A stretch of 64,000 nucleotides of DNA from Eubacterium plexicaudatum ASF492 (GTDB taxonomy: Bacteria > Bacillota > Clostridia > Lachnospirales > Lachnospiraceae), in the NCBI RefSeq assembly GCF_000364225.2, contig NZ_AQFT02000001.1:5080001-5144000 (forward strand), given 5' to 3'. The stretch's first letter is position 1. Each line of letters opens with the position of its first letter. The notes beneath the pieces were generated by a model, which did not search any database, was not told the origin of the DNA, and worked only from the letters and a program-made list of their open reading frames with translations. Both the position numbers and the translations under genes were made by a program. This document shows positions 10,118-20,693 of this stretch, piece after piece.

Positions 10118-11746
10118 ATGAAGTGGAATACAGAATGGGTAGATCTGCAAAATATGGAACGTATGGTCGCGGAATGCTGGCGCATGGGTGAATACCAGAT
10201 GGAAAAATATGTCCGGAAGCTGTCGGTGCAGCAGGATCTGATTTTTGCGGGAGAGCTTGGGCTAAAGTTTTTGCAGCTTTTGCAGAAATCGGTCGATGAG
10301 GAAAAACCTCTTGATTGGGCAAAGTTACAAAAAGATATTCATTTAATGCAGGAGCTGATACAGGATGGACAGGCACAGTATGATATATATTGGAAAAGTC
10401 AGTATCAGGAGCTGTCAGTAGATACGGATGCTTATTTCGGTACCGAATTCGGCAGGGCATTTACAGAGCAGATTGCAGCAAAACTGGAATTAAATATCAG
10501 TGAAGAACAACGAATGCTTCAGCATGATATTACGAAGATTCAAAAAATATGTTCGTCCTGTAACTGGGAAGATGAAGAAAAGGCGAAAAAGGCGCTTTTG
10601 CTTTTGACAAGGGATGAAAAATATTATTTTTCCAGCTGGTTAGGGGATGCTTTTATTAATGTGCTGCAACAACGATATGGAAAAAAGGAGGCAGAGGAGG
10701 AGTCAGATTTCATTATACAGCCGGAAGAAGCTGTCAGAACATCATCTTTAAAGGCAAAAATTGCCTGGGCGTTATTTATTGCTGTTTCCATCGGGCTGAT
10801 TTTATTTTTGGTCTATTTGCAGTCGGACGGAGGGCGAGGGAAGGAAAAACTGCAGAATTTATTTTCCGAAATTACGGAGGCTGTGCAGAACAAAACGAAG
10901 CTTACGGAAAAACGGGCCGAAAGTGATCAGGATTCGATGCGGCAGGAAAAAACGGAGAACATGTATGCTTTAAACAGTGATGTGGCTGCAGACGAAAATG
11001 CAGATGAAGATGCAGATGAAGATGCAGATGAGCAGGAGCATGTTTCGGAGGTAACGAAACAAACAAAGGTATCGGCCGCGGAAAGTGTTCACATTCCGGA
11101 TAAAAATACGGCAGATACGGGAACGGAAGAAGATCAAAAGCCGGCAGTTTTGGATATACTGCCTCAATATCAATCATTTTATCAAAAATACCCGGATTTA
11201 TTTGGTTGGCTGAAAATACCGGGTGTCGGGATTGACCGGCCGGTTATGCAGTCGGATGATGAAGAACGGGGAGAACGGTATTATTATCTGCATCGTGATT
11301 ACACAGGGCAAAAGTCGGAAGAAGGTTCTTTATTTGTGGAAGAAGCCAGCAGCTGTTATCCGCAGGATGGCAATACCGTAATATATGGGCACAATATGAG
11401 CAGCGGACGTGGGTTTGGGATGCTGGAACAGTACAAAGATCCGGAGTTTTACAAAGATCATGCGCTGTTACGCTACGATACGGTTTATGAAACAGGTACG
11501 TATCGGATTGCAGCAGTTCTGCTTACGCGGATTTTATATCAGGATGAAGAAGGTTTTCGCTACTATCGGTTTTATAACTATCGTTCGAAAGAGGAGTTTC
11601 AGCAATGCGCTGATTTTGTAAAGGAAAATCAGCTGTATGATACGGGGGAACAGCTGCAGTATGGAGATCGGCTTCTGATGCTGTCTACCTGTGAATATTC
11701 AAGGCCAAATGGGCGGCTCGTTGTTGTCGCCAGAAAAATCAAATGA
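10118..11746 (+). CDS. Class B sortase with long cytoplasmic N-terminal region
   Basis: This is a 542-residue membrane-bound transpeptidase. Residues 1-215 are a helical cytoplasmic region of unknown function, a membrane helix follows (about 217-236), then a linker with an acidic DENADEDADEDAD repeat, and the sortase fold fills residues about 345-542. The catalytic triad is visible: His in YGHNM (about 425), Cys in LSTCEYS (about 525) and Arg in NGRLVVVARK (about 533). The TLSTC-type spacing and insert fit class B. Usual class B sortases are 200-280 residues, so the N-terminal extension is unusual. ATG 10118 has AAAGGG 7 nt upstream; ATG 10067 has none. No sorting-signal substrate is seen nearby. 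Confidence 0.88.
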   Translation: MKWNTEWVDLQNMERMVAECWRMGEYQMEKYVRKLSVQQDLIFAGELGLKFLQLLQKSVDEEKPLDWAKLQKDIHLMQELIQDGQAQYDIYWKSQYQELSVDTDAYFGTEFGRAFTEQIAAKLELNISEEQRMLQHDITKIQKICSSCNWEDEEKAKKALLLLTRDEKYYFSSWLGDAFINVLQQRYGKKEAEEESDFIIQPEEAVRTSSLKAKIAWALFIAVSIGLILFLVYLQSDGGRGKEKLQNLFSEITEAVQNKTKLTEKRAESDQDSMRQEKTENMYALNSDVAADENADEDADEDADEQEHVSEVTKQTKVSAAESVHIPDKNTADTGTEEDQKPAVLDILPQYQSFYQKYPDLFGWLKIPGVGIDRPVMQSDDEERGERYYYLHRDYTGQKSEEGSLFVEEASSCYPQDGNTVIYGHNMSSGRGFGMLEQYKDPEFYKDHALLRYDTVYETGTYRIAAVLLTRILYQDEEGFRYYRFYNYRSKEEFQQCADFVKENQLYDTGEQLQYGDRLLMLSTCEYSRPNGRLVVVARKIK

Positions 11747-11828
11747 AAACACAGATCATTCATGTGACTGACAGTTTATCGGAATCAGGAATGTACTCGC
11801 AGAGCGTTATATCCGGAAAGGAGAAAAT

Positions 11829-13843
11829 ATGAATTTATTATACAAAAAAAGCACTCTTTACTTTTTACGTTATCTATGTTTGCTGTGATAATGACAGCGA
11901 TATTATTGGGCTACGGCCGTATGCAGGCGCATGCCGCATCGCAGGGTTTGAATGTCAGATATCGTACACAGCAGGAAATCCGCAGTTATGTGGCAGCGAA
12001 CCATGCGGGTATCAGTGACAATTTCAGTTTTACATCCAATCCATATGTGGAGCTGCCATATGACGCAGGCAGATTATCGGATGCAACGCAGCAGTCCGCA
12101 TTAAATATGCTGAATCAGATTCGGTATATTGCAGGAATCTCAGATAATGTATCAATTAACAGCACGTATTGTGAATATGCACAGGCGGCTGCGCTTATTA
12201 ACTATTTAAACGGACAGATATCACACAATCCAAGCCGTCCGTACTCTATGGGAAATACGTTATATCAGACAGCTCTGCGGGGTGCAACCGGTTCGAATAA
12301 TTCCTGGGCGACATGGGGAAGCCGCGGTTTAAATGAAACAATCCTTACAGACTGGATGGGCGGCGCTGAAAGTACGGATATTGCATCACTGGAAGAGCGC
12401 AGATATCTGTTAAATCCACAGATGCGTCAGACAGGATTTGGTGTGGTCAGTGGCTTGAAAGGTACATTCAGCAGTGCATATGTAGCCGATTCTACCAATA
12501 CGCTGTCATATGAGACAGGCGTGGCATGGCCTGCACGGACAATGCCGGTGGAATATTTTTCGGCGAACTATCCATGGAGCTTCAGCCTTGGACATGCGGT
12601 AAATGCAAATGACATTCAGGTAACGCTTATGAGATACAGAGATTATAAGACATGGCGTTTTTCCAACTCATCGGCAGACGGAGATTTTTATGTAAATAAC
12701 AATACCTACGGACAGGCCGGATGTATTATTTTCCGCCCGTCTCTGCAGAGTATTGGTGAATACAAAAGCGGCGATACATTCTCGGTATCCATAACAGGAG
12801 CAGGCACAGCGATTGCCTATAATGTAGAGTTTTTCAATTTGGGTCTGCCAAGAATTACATACACGGTTTCCTTTAACAGTCAGGGAGGAAGTCCGGTTTC
12901 ACCTGTTGTAGTAAGTGAACTGGGAACAATTTCTCCACTGCCTACCACAACAAAAGCAAATGCACAGTTTCTTGGATGGTATACGGCTCAGAACGGACAG
13001 GGAACAAAACTGACCGATACTACGATCATTAACAAAAATGCAACTTACTATGCACACTGGAGTGATACAAAAGCGTTAACAGGACTTTCCGTATCTTACA
13101 ACGGCCTGAAATATGCGGGAGCAAATGTTTCGGATGGATTAGTCGTACAGGCGAATTATTCAAACGGCACGTCGGAAAGAGTGTACAGCTATTCCGTATC
13201 GCAGCGTACATTGACGACCGGTACAAATCGAATTGTCGTTTCGTATAACGGAGTTTCTCAGACCATAGATATTAACGTGGGCGGCACATCAGGGGAAGTA
13301 ACGGATCCGACGCCCGTACCAGGGGATAATCAGGTATTTTATGAGATTTTCTTCCACGCAAATGGCGGTACGAATCTGAATTATCAGAAAATCTCACTGG
13401 CAGTTGGTGATGAAATAGATGCGCTGCCAACGGTAGAACGGGCTAATTACAGATTTAAAGGCTGGTATACAAAGGCATCCGGCGGCAGAAAAGTAAGCAA
13501 ATCGACCATTCCGAACGCAGAGTGTGTGCTGTATGCACAGTGGGTAAGAATTACAAAACCGTCACAGGTTGCAGCTCCTTCTTTTGCATCAAATCAGAAC
13601 GGACAGTTAAAAGTGAAAGTGGATGCGGTATCCGGAGCGGAAGGATATGAGATTCGTTATTCGACAAGCAAAGATTTCTCAACGAATGTGAAAAAAGTAT
13701 CTACGTATTATACGTCAAAAACACTGAAAAACCTTCAGAGAGGAAAAATTTATTATATAAAAGTGCGCGCTTATAAGGTAGATTCTATGGATCGCAAAGT
13801 TTATGGAAAATACAGTGCGATCAGAGGAGTAAAAGTTTCATAA
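11829..13843 (+). CDS. Secreted CAP-domain protein with InlB-type repeats and C-terminal Fn3-like domain (frameshift in signal peptide)
   Basis: From ATG 11829 (AAGGAG 6 nt upstream) the signal peptide is MNLLYKKKHSLLF followed by a hydrophobic stretch and AHA cleavage motif. The A7 run at 11844-11850 must be A8 for this frame; as given, only ATG 11876 opens the rest. Domains in order: CAP/SCP-like (about 70-240), an InlB B-repeat (GGSPVSP to YYAHW, about 335-410), a bacterial Ig-like domain (about 415-480), a second InlB B-repeat (about 495-560) and an Fn3-like domain to the end. No LPXTG-like or NPQTN-like anchor is present. It probably acts outside the cell in wall binding or adhesion. It shares the C-terminal module type (RGKIYYIKVRAY) with the secreted protein at 35596. 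Confidence 0.8.
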
Positions 13844-13852
13844 TTTAAACGG

Positions 13853-13910
13853 AACTGTCGGATAGAGATGGTAGCATTTCAAACCATCTTTTATCCGGCA
13901 GTTTTTTATT
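13853..13910 (+). terminator. Terminator after the CAP-domain gene
   Basis: The stem aactgtcggata/tatccggcagtt (13853-13864 and 13892-13903) encloses an inner hairpin (gatggt/accatc) and is followed by TTTTTATTT. Confidence 0.85.
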
Positions 13911-13998
13911 TGCATTGTTTTTTTGAAAGAATCCTGATACAATAATAATAACTTTAGTTTTAATAAATACGACTTGTCAGGCGGAGGAGGTTGAGATT

Positions 13999-14444
13999 AT
14001 GCGTGAGATTTTTACATCACCGGTTTTTATCTGGCTGGCACTAATGATTTTGTTTCTCGTTGTTGAGATCATTACTGTCGGGCTTACAAGTATCTGGTTT
14101 GCGGGAGGAGCGCTTGCTGCTTTGCTTGCTTCATTTATCGGAGCCGGTATCGTTATTCAGATTCTTATCTTTTTGCGGGATCTTTTATCCTGCTGTTTTA
14201 CACAAGGCCGTTTGCGCTGAAATATGTAAAACCACATAACGTGAAAACGAATTATGAGGAAATTATAGGTAAAAATGTACTGGTGACAGAACGGATTAAT
14301 AACACGGAAAATAAGGGAAAAGCCGTGTACAACGGATTGGAGTGGACCGCCAGAAGTACGGAGGATCACACCATTATTGAAGCAGGAGAAACGGTACTGG
14401 TAGAAGAGATTAAAGGTGTTAAATTATATGTAAAATGTAAATAA
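13999..14444 (+). CDS. NfeD-like membrane protein, frameshifted
   Basis: The protein has two to three N-terminal membrane helices (residues 10-30, 33-53 and 54-70) and a C-terminal OB-fold of about 70 residues (GKNVLVTERI, KGVKLYVK), as in short NfeD proteins of about 148 residues. The frame is broken in the T5 run at 14170-14174. With T6 it reads ILIFFAGSFILLFYTRPF and joins to 14241-14444. NfeD usually stabilises an SPFH/flotillin partner encoded next door; none is adjacent here. RBS GGAGGAGG precedes the start. The rest of the fold is intact, so a sequence error is likely. Confidence 0.78.
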
Positions 14445-14492
14445 AAAAGAATGGATATCATATGGATAGAATAGTATGCAGGAGGAGCAGAA

Positions 14493-15473
14493 ATGCCGGG
14501 ATTTACAACACATTATTTATTTGGAGTGAATAATTGCAGACGTTTGAAAAAAGAATGCTGCTGCCGGAATTTATTACGGAGCATTGAAAGCCATAAAACA
14601 GTCTTTCAGCTCGGACTGCAGGGGCCGGATATTTTTTTCTATCATCTGCGCTCCCAGTTAAAAAAAGTTCGTCCGGGTTCTGTCGCACATACAAAGTGGA
14701 CCGGGGATTTTCTAAAATATCTGATTGAAGCACCGGAACTTTTTACAAGTATAGAGGAAAAGCAGATCGCACAGGCATATGCGGCTGGTTTTATCGGGCA
14801 TTATGTGCTGGATACGCAAATGCATCCCTATGTGTATGACAGGACCGGTTTTGGCGACTTATTAAAGAAAAAAGGATATGCAGACCACATCACTCTGGAA
14901 ACAGATATAGACGCGGCTTTGCTGATGCGCTACGCAAAATGTCTGCCTTCTGCGTTTCCGTACGGAAAGACGATTGCATTTGGCAAAGAGACTGCAATTG
15001 TAGTTGCTGAGATTTTGTATGATGCATACAATTCGGTGTTTGCAGAACTGGGATTGAGCAGAGGTTTTTTTATCGGAGCGATTCGTTCGATGCAGATTGG
15101 TACAAGACTTACTTATAATCCGCATAATTACAAACGACAGATTGTGGAACGGGCGGAGTATATCCTGTTTGGACAGCGTCAGATATCGCCGGTAATTCCA
15201 AGTGACTTTACGCAATGTACGCAGGATCCGTTAAATCTGGAGCACCGGCAATGGAAGAATCCATGGGATCCGGAGCAAAGATTTAACGACAGTGTGCCGG
15301 AGTTAATAAAAAAAGCCTCCGGGCGTTACCAGGAGGCATTAAGACAGCTTGACTGCCTGTACCAAACGGATTCTTATGAAGAAGACCATTATCATAAACA
15401 GCTGGAACAGCTGTGTGCATTGTTAGGGCAGCAGTCGTTTCACAGCGGTCTGGACTGGATACTTGGAGAATAA
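14493..15473 (+). CDS. Zinc-dependent phospholipase C-like protein
   Basis: The 326-residue protein matches the Zn_dep_PLPC pattern: an N-terminal PGFTTHYLFG, GLQGPDIFFYH, and histidines in AAGFIGHYVLDTQMHPY that would bind zinc. No signal peptide is visible, so it is probably cytoplasmic and its true substrate is unknown. RBS GGAGG lies 9 nt before ATG 14493. It converges on the dehydrogenase gene 15 nt downstream. Confidence 0.8.
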   Translation: MPGFTTHYLFGVNNCRRLKKECCCRNLLRSIESHKTVFQLGLQGPDIFFYHLRSQLKKVRPGSVAHTKWTGDFLKYLIEAPELFTSIEEKQIAQAYAAGFIGHYVLDTQMHPYVYDRTGFGDLLKKKGYADHITLETDIDAALLMRYAKCLPSAFPYGKTIAFGKETAIVVAEILYDAYNSVFAELGLSRGFFIGAIRSMQIGTRLTYNPHNYKRQIVERAEYILFGQRQISPVIPSDFTQCTQDPLNLEHRQWKNPWDPEQRFNDSVPELIKKASGRYQEALRQLDCLYQTDSYEEDHYHKQLEQLCALLGQQSFHSGLDWILGE

Positions 15474-15488
15474 CGAGCTGCTGTTTGG

Positions 15489-16435
15489 TCATGCAGACGT
15501 TTCCGCATCGAAAAAAGTCCGAATCTGATCCCATATAATATCCATCAGACGGCGGCGTGTTTCCACACCTGCCCATGCAATGTGCGGTGTGATGAACAGC
15601 CGCCCGCTGTCTTTGATGGATTTTAACGGATTGTCTGCCCGCATTGGTTCGGCAGATAAAACGTCCAGACCGGCAGCCGCCAGCTCACCGGCCTGCAGCG
15701 CATCGGCGAGATCCTGTTCTGTAACGATCGGCCCACGTCCGAGATTTAGAAAAATTGCACTTTTTTTCATTTTTGGAATGCCTGACGGTTCATCAGACCT
15801 TCGGTTCGATCTGTCAGCGGAGCATGTACGGAAACAATATCGGATCGGGATAACAGTTCATCAAACGACACACGTTCATAATCTGGGTGGTCATGCTGAC
15901 CGGATGCAGAGTAATAAATGATACGGCATCCAAATGCGGCGGCAACCTGTGCAACGCGTTGGCCGATCGCGCCAAGTCCGATAATCCCCCATGTCATGCC
16001 GCAAAGTTCGTGAAATACATTGGTAAAGTGGGTAAAGGTAGTATTGTCGACATAAGCTTCGCTTTTTACATACCGGTCATAATAAGGAAGTTTTTCCAAA
16101 AGATAAAACAGCATTGCAAAAGTATGCTGTGTTACACATTCCGTAGAATATCCGGCTACATTTCGCCATGCAATACCCCGCTGCGCGAGATAATCTTTAT
16201 CCAGATTGTTGGTTCCGGTAGCTGTAACACAGATTAGCTTTAAATGCGAAGCTTTTTCCAGCGTCTGCGCGTTGGCCAGCATTTTATTTAAAATGATGAC
16301 GTCTGCATCGGCAGCGCGTTCCCGCATTTCTTCCGGTGAAGAAAAGCCATATACGGTGACATTTCCAAGTTTCTCAAAAGCAGACAGGTCGATATCCTGG
16401 CCGATAGTGTCTGCGTCCAATATTACGATATTCAT
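15489..16435 (-). CDS. D-isomer-specific 2-hydroxyacid dehydrogenase, frameshifted
   Basis: An NAD-dependent oxidoreductase of about 315 residues. The nucleotide-binding motif is GIIGLGAIGQRVAQVA near residue 150. The catalytic Arg lies in the substrate strand (TATGTNNLD context, about 75-80, and VHAPLT at 207), and the closing His is in ITPHIAWA. The frame breaks at the T5 run 15770-15774 (A5 on the coding strand). With one more base the junction reads QAFQKMKKSAIFLNLGRGP, the family consensus. It resembles hydroxypyruvate/glycerate dehydrogenases. The gene runs divergently from the flippase at 16607. Confidence 0.85.
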
Positions 16436-16514
16436 AGTAGTTTTCCTTTCCGATCGTATTAACGATCAATCCTGTATAATATTTATTATACTGCAATTAA
16501 TTGTTGAAAAACAG

Positions 16515-16543
16515 TTAAAATTACAAGAAAGTTATGTTATACT
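16515..16543 (+). promoter_or_regulatory. Probable extended -10 promoter for the flippase gene
   Basis: TTAAAA (16515-16520), a 17-nt spacer and TATACT (16538-16543) preceded by TGT. The -35 is poor; the extended -10 carries the call. Confidence 0.45.
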
Positions 16544-16606
16544 AAATATATTATGCGTTACTGAGTACGGAAAACCGAACGATTACAATGCAGGAGATAT
16601 GGCCAC

Positions 16607-18214
16607 ATGGCAAAAAAAAGGAAGAATGTATTGCTCCAGGGTGGAATCCTGGCTGGGGCGGGAATTATTACAAAAGTGATTGGGTTTGCGTACCGCATTC
16701 CTATGAACAATATGATGGGCGGCGAGGGGAATGGCCTGTATTCCGTAGCATTTGGAATTTATGGAATCGCATTGACCATATCTTCTTACAGTCTGCCTCT
16801 GGCAGTATCGAAAATGGTATCGGCAAGGGTTGCAAAAGCTGAATACCAGAATATGCGTAGAGTACTTGTCAGTGCACTTGTGTATGCTTTGATCGCAGGA
16901 CTGCTGGCGATGAATGTGCTGTATTTCGGCGCAGGTGTTATGGAAACAATTTATCACAGACCAGGTATTGAACGACCGCTGCGTGTATTGGCGCCGACGA
17001 CCTTTATTGTAGCGTTGCTGGGCGTATTTCGTGGCTATTTTCAGGGGCATGGAGATATGGTTCCAACTTCCGTGTCTCAGATTCTGGAACAGATTGTAAA
17101 TGCGTGCATCAGCGTATTTGCTACATGGCAGTTTATGAAGATGTATGGTACGTCGGAGCATGCAGCATCTTATGCGGCGGCAGGCGGAACGTTTGGAACA
17201 CTGGCAGGCGCTGCAACGGCATTGCTGTTTATCATGTATCTGTTTGGAACGACCCGGAGCCGCTACATGAATAAAGTGAATCCGGGAGAACAGCTGGAAT
17301 CCGGCAGTTCCATATACAAAGGGCTGTTTTTAACGATTATACCGGTAATCCTGAGCCAGACCGTCTATCAGATTGGATATACGATTGACGATCTGATGTT
17401 TGGAAATCTGATGGCAATGCACGGATATAAAGATGAAGTCGTATCTTCTTTGCAGGGGGTTTATAATGCGCAGTATAATCAGCTTGTGAATTTGCCGGTA
17501 GCAGTTGCGACGGCAATGGCGGCATCTACGCTACCGAGCATTGTATTATCCAGAATGCAGAATGATATGCAGGGCGTGAACCAGAAGATTACGCAGGTAA
17601 TAAAAGTGAATATGGTCATAGCGTTTCCATCGGCGATAGGGCTTGCCGTACTGGCAGAGCCGATTATGAAAATGCTGTTTCCGAGTCTGGTTACATATCA
17701 GTCGGAAGCAATTTTGCTGCTGACTACGGGATCGAGTGCGGTCGTTTTTTATGCATTGTCTACGCTGACAACATCTATCCTGCAGGGATATAATTTTATG
17801 AAGCTGCCGGTAATACACTCGGCAATTTCCCTTGGCATACACGTAGTACTTCTTGGGATTCTGCTTGCTTTTACAGACTTAAATGTATACGCACTGGTAA
17901 TATGTAATGTGCTTTTCCCATTTATAGTCTGTGTACTGAATTGTCGTGCGATTACAAAGAAGATCGGTTATCGTTGGGAGTATTTCAATACATTTATCAA
18001 ACCGCTGACTGCGGCCGCAGCTATGGGAATGGTAGCATTTGCAGTTTATCAGGTGTTTTATGAAGCGTTTAAAAATGTATATATTGTCTCCGCTATGGCA
18101 ATGGGAGCGGCAATTATCGTCTATACAGTCATGATTTTACAGGTTCGGTGCTTTAGTGAAGAAGAACTGCACTCGATTCCAGGCGGCAGAATGTTAATTC
18201 GTTTGATGCGGTAA
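16607..18214 (+). CDS. Polysaccharide flippase, SpoVB/MurJ-like (MOP superfamily)
   Basis: The 535-residue protein has about 14 predicted membrane helices. It opens with the SpoVB/MurJ-type motif (GGILAGAGIITKVIGFAYRI, residues 12-31) and carries GVFRGYFQGHGDMVPTSVSQILEQ near 140-165, a conserved cytoplasmic-gate segment. It should flip an undecaprenyl-linked wall or spore-cortex precursor across the membrane. Whether it is the sporulation paralogue SpoVB or a vegetative MurJ cannot be settled; the nearby spoVT gene mildly favours a sporulation link. RBS AGGAG lies 11 nt upstream. Confidence 0.85.
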   Translation: MAKKRKNVLLQGGILAGAGIITKVIGFAYRIPMNNMMGGEGNGLYSVAFGIYGIALTISSYSLPLAVSKMVSARVAKAEYQNMRRVLVSALVYALIAGLLAMNVLYFGAGVMETIYHRPGIERPLRVLAPTTFIVALLGVFRGYFQGHGDMVPTSVSQILEQIVNACISVFATWQFMKMYGTSEHAASYAAAGGTFGTLAGAATALLFIMYLFGTTRSRYMNKVNPGEQLESGSSIYKGLFLTIIPVILSQTVYQIGYTIDDLMFGNLMAMHGYKDEVVSSLQGVYNAQYNQLVNLPVAVATAMAASTLPSIVLSRMQNDMQGVNQKITQVIKVNMVIAFPSAIGLAVLAEPIMKMLFPSLVTYQSEAILLLTTGSSAVVFYALSTLTTSILQGYNFMKLPVIHSAISLGIHVVLLGILLAFTDLNVYALVICNVLFPFIVCVLNCRAITKKIGYRWEYFNTFIKPLTAAAAMGMVAFAVYQVFYEAFKNVYIVSAMAMGAAIIVYTVMILQVRCFSEEELHSIPGGRMLIRLMR

Positions 18215-18545
18215 AGAGAGGTGTTGAGCTAAAAGTTATATGAGAATTATATATATTATGTTTGAAGCTGCCTGTATTTATCTGCTTCAGAGGGTGTTGT
18301 ATAAAAAATATTGGAATAAAATGATATCAACATCACAAAGAAGTGAGGTCGTTCGTGTGTTTGAACGAGTATCGCTGCATGCCTGCGGAAGTTTTTGGAT
18401 TCTGCCATTGCATGGATGGAACAGAAAGTGTTCCTCTAATCCGCAGGAAATGCGAAAAATTTTTCTTGTTTTTACTTAAGCATGTTGCAATAAGCGGTGC
18501 TTTTGTGCTTGTTTTTCCTGGTTTGGAGGAGCTATTCCTGTTGTG

Positions 18546-18736
18546 ATGACAACTACGGAACTGGAACAATTGCTGACAGAAAAAATCCTGATGAGATACA
18601 TAGAGCTGCAGAAGCATCCGATCGGGATGAAAAAAGCCTGCAAAGAATACGATTGTATCAAAAAGCACGTTACAGTCCATATGAATGTGTGAAACAGGAT
18701 CCGGAAGCAATGAAGCAGAGTTCTCCAAAGCTTTAA
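18546..18736 (+). CDS. Small protein of unknown function, frameshifted
   Basis: From ATG 18546 a 63-residue protein can be read (MTTTELEQLLTEKILMRY to KQSSPKL) if the A5 run at 18660-18664 is A6. As given, it stops after 48 residues. It is rich in Lys, Glu and Cys, with no membrane segment or known motif. It lies just before spoVT. Codon use is host-like, which argues it is real; the function is unknown. The 18215-18545 stretch before it holds no convincing gene. Confidence 0.45.
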
Positions 18737-18828
18737 AATGCTGTCAGAGCTTCCAATGTATAAAATTCCGGTTTTTACAGATACTACAACAGCATCAAGT
18801 AAAATCTGTAAATGGAGGAATTTTTCAT

Positions 18829-19377
18829 ATGAAAGCAACAGGAATAGTCAGACGGATAGATGATTTGGGAAGAGTCGTCATTCCCAAAGAGATCAGAAGG
18901 ACTTTGCGGATTCGAGAGGGTGATCCTCTGGAAATCTTCACGGACCGTGAAGGCGAGATTATCCTTAAAAAGTACTCTCCGATCGGTGAATTAAGTGAAT
19001 TCGCCGGACAATACGCCGAATCTTTGGCACAGACGACAGGAATGCTCGTATGTATTACGGACCGTGATCATGTAATCGCGGCTTCCGGAAACGGTAAGAA
19101 GGATTTTGAAGGAAAACCAATCAGTCATCAGCTGGAGTGTGTAATTGAGGATCGAAACAGTATGGTTGCCAGTAAAGAGGAAAGTGAATTTGTTAAAGTA
19201 ACATTAGATGACAATGGAGAATTTGCTTCCCAGGCAATCAGTACGATTATATGTGAAGGTGATGCGATCGGTTCTGTTATTTTATATAATAAAGATGAGA
19301 AAACAAAGATGGGAGAGACAGAAAGCAAGCTGGCAATGACTGCGGCAGGATTTTTAGGAAGGCAGATGGAACAGTAA
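18829..19377 (+). CDS. spoVT: Stage V sporulation protein T (AbrB-family regulator)
   Basis: The 182-residue length is that of SpoVT. The N-terminal swapped-hairpin AbrB domain (MKATGIVRRIDDLGRVVIPK, residues 1-50) is nearly invariant in Firmicutes. The C-terminal GAF-like domain (about 55-180) follows, with GMLVCITDRDHVIAASG. It regulates sigma-G-dependent genes in the forespore. GGAGG at 18813 fixes ATG 18829; upstream in-frame codons are not conserved in this family. A terminator follows. Confidence 0.93.
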   Translation: MKATGIVRRIDDLGRVVIPKEIRRTLRIREGDPLEIFTDREGEIILKKYSPIGELSEFAGQYAESLAQTTGMLVCITDRDHVIAASGNGKKDFEGKPISHQLECVIEDRNSMVASKEESEFVKVTLDDNGEFASQAISTIICEGDAIGSVILYNKDEKTKMGETESKLAMTAAGFLGRQMEQ

Positions 19378-19380
19378 TGA

Positions 19381-19430
19381 ACAGCAGCCGTCTGGTGTAT
19401 GGAGTATAACCAGCCGGCTGTTTGTTTTTA
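19381..19430 (+). terminator. Terminator between spoVT and the convergent lipoprotein gene
   Basis: The stem acagcagccg-tctggt/accagccggctgt encloses a loop of about 12 nt and is followed by TTGTTTTT. It probably serves spoVT. Confidence 0.75.
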
Positions 19431-19442
19431 TGATTATTTTGC

Positions 19443-20509
19443 TCAGGCGTCGTCATGTTCCGTATCAATCTCGGTAATATCTGCCTGATCAATCAGTAAG
19501 TTTAACACTTTGTCTTCTAACACCTGTGTGCGGATTTCTTCTTCGGAATAGGTGTTCAGGAATTCTTCTCTGGATTCCGATTCGGTCTGTTCCATATAAT
19601 ATAAAATGCCGTTTTCATAATCTTCATCCGTTATAGTAAGCTGTTCGTTATCAATAATGGCATTGATAACGAGTGTACGGTAGAGAGAAGCTTCCACTTC
19701 TTCTTCTACGTCTTCATCGGTCATATCAAGAAATTCATACACATCATCCAGGTCTTCCATCCCAAACAGTTCCAGGTAACCTAGAAATGCATTATTAACG
19801 GTATCCTCCGCTTTTTATAATCTTCTTTTGAATACTGCAAAATACTGGAAGTGTCCACAACCTGCTGAATGAGATTTTCCTGAAGCTCCTGTGTACTTTC
19901 GGTTTCGTAGGAATCTGTAAGTTCTTTGCGTATGGCATCGGAAAACTGTTCATAAGAATCATATCCCATATTTTCACTGATAAAGGTATCGGTGAGTTCC
20001 GGTAAAAGTTCCTGCTGGATGTCCGTAACACGGATTTCAAAGTCGACTGTTTTTCCGGCCCACTCAACATCTACGAAGTCAGAAGCAAAATCCAGAGAAA
20101 AACGCAGTTCGTCCCCAATGGAGACACCGGTCATTTTTTCATCAAATTCTTTTCCAAATTCCTCGGCGCCTAAAATGACGTCGTATTGATTTTCCTGTAA
20201 AACGACAGAACCATCAATGGAAGCTTTGAAATCTGTCTGAACGTAGTCGCCTGTTTTAGAGGCACGGGTGACAGATTCATAGTCGGCAAATTCCATCAGC
20301 GATTCATGTATTTTATCCTCGACGGCTTTGTCCGTCACGATATAATTTTTCTTTTCGGCTTTCAGTCCGGTGTAGGAAGCAAGTGATACGGAATCACTCG
20401 TATAAACGGCATTTTCAATCGGTTTATTTTTGGTAGTGATGAGTGATTTGCTTCCGCATCCGGCAACCAGACATGCACTAAGTAATAAGATCGCTAATTT
20501 TTTTTTCAA
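19443..20509 (-). CDS. Trigger-factor-like lipoprotein (FKBP-type foldase), frameshifted
   Basis: The start is TTG at 20509, 9 nt after AGGAGGA. The lipobox LVAGC follows a short hydrophobic signal, so the protein is membrane-anchored outside the cell. An FKBP-like domain (GDYVQTDFKASIDG to VDFEIRVTDIQ, about 85-175) is followed by a helical C-terminal region as in trigger factor (about 180-355). The frame breaks at the T5 run 19812-19816 (A5 on the coding strand). With one extra base it reads KEDYKKAEDTVNNAFLGYLE and joins the C-terminal part 19443-19760. Its role is probably folding or quality control of exported proteins. Confidence 0.8.
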
Positions 20510-20620
20510 AATAGTTCCTCCTGTGCAATGATTTTTAAATGTAACGGTAATTATTATATCATATACTAACAGCAAATTGTGACTAAAATCTGAACAAATG
20601 CAAAAGTTATTTATGATAGT

Positions 20621-20648
20621 TTGAACTATTGTAGAAACGGTGTATTAT
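20621..20648 (+). promoter_or_regulatory. Promoter of the PBP1a gene
   Basis: TTGAAC (20621-20626), a 16-nt spacer and TATTAT (20643-20648), 45 nt before ATG 20694. Confidence 0.6.
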
Positions 20649-20693
20649 GTGTAAAATAATAATAGCAGTTAACAAACAATGGAGACGATTTAT

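Noticed and set aside
11829..13843. Sortase substrate
   Set aside because: The CAP-domain protein ends in an Fn3-like domain without LPXTG, NPQTN or a hydrophobic tail.
18240..18546. Coding frames between the flippase gene and the small pre-spoVT gene
   Set aside because: Several overlapping short frames exist, but none has a ribosome binding site, a consistent codon bias or a recognisable sequence.
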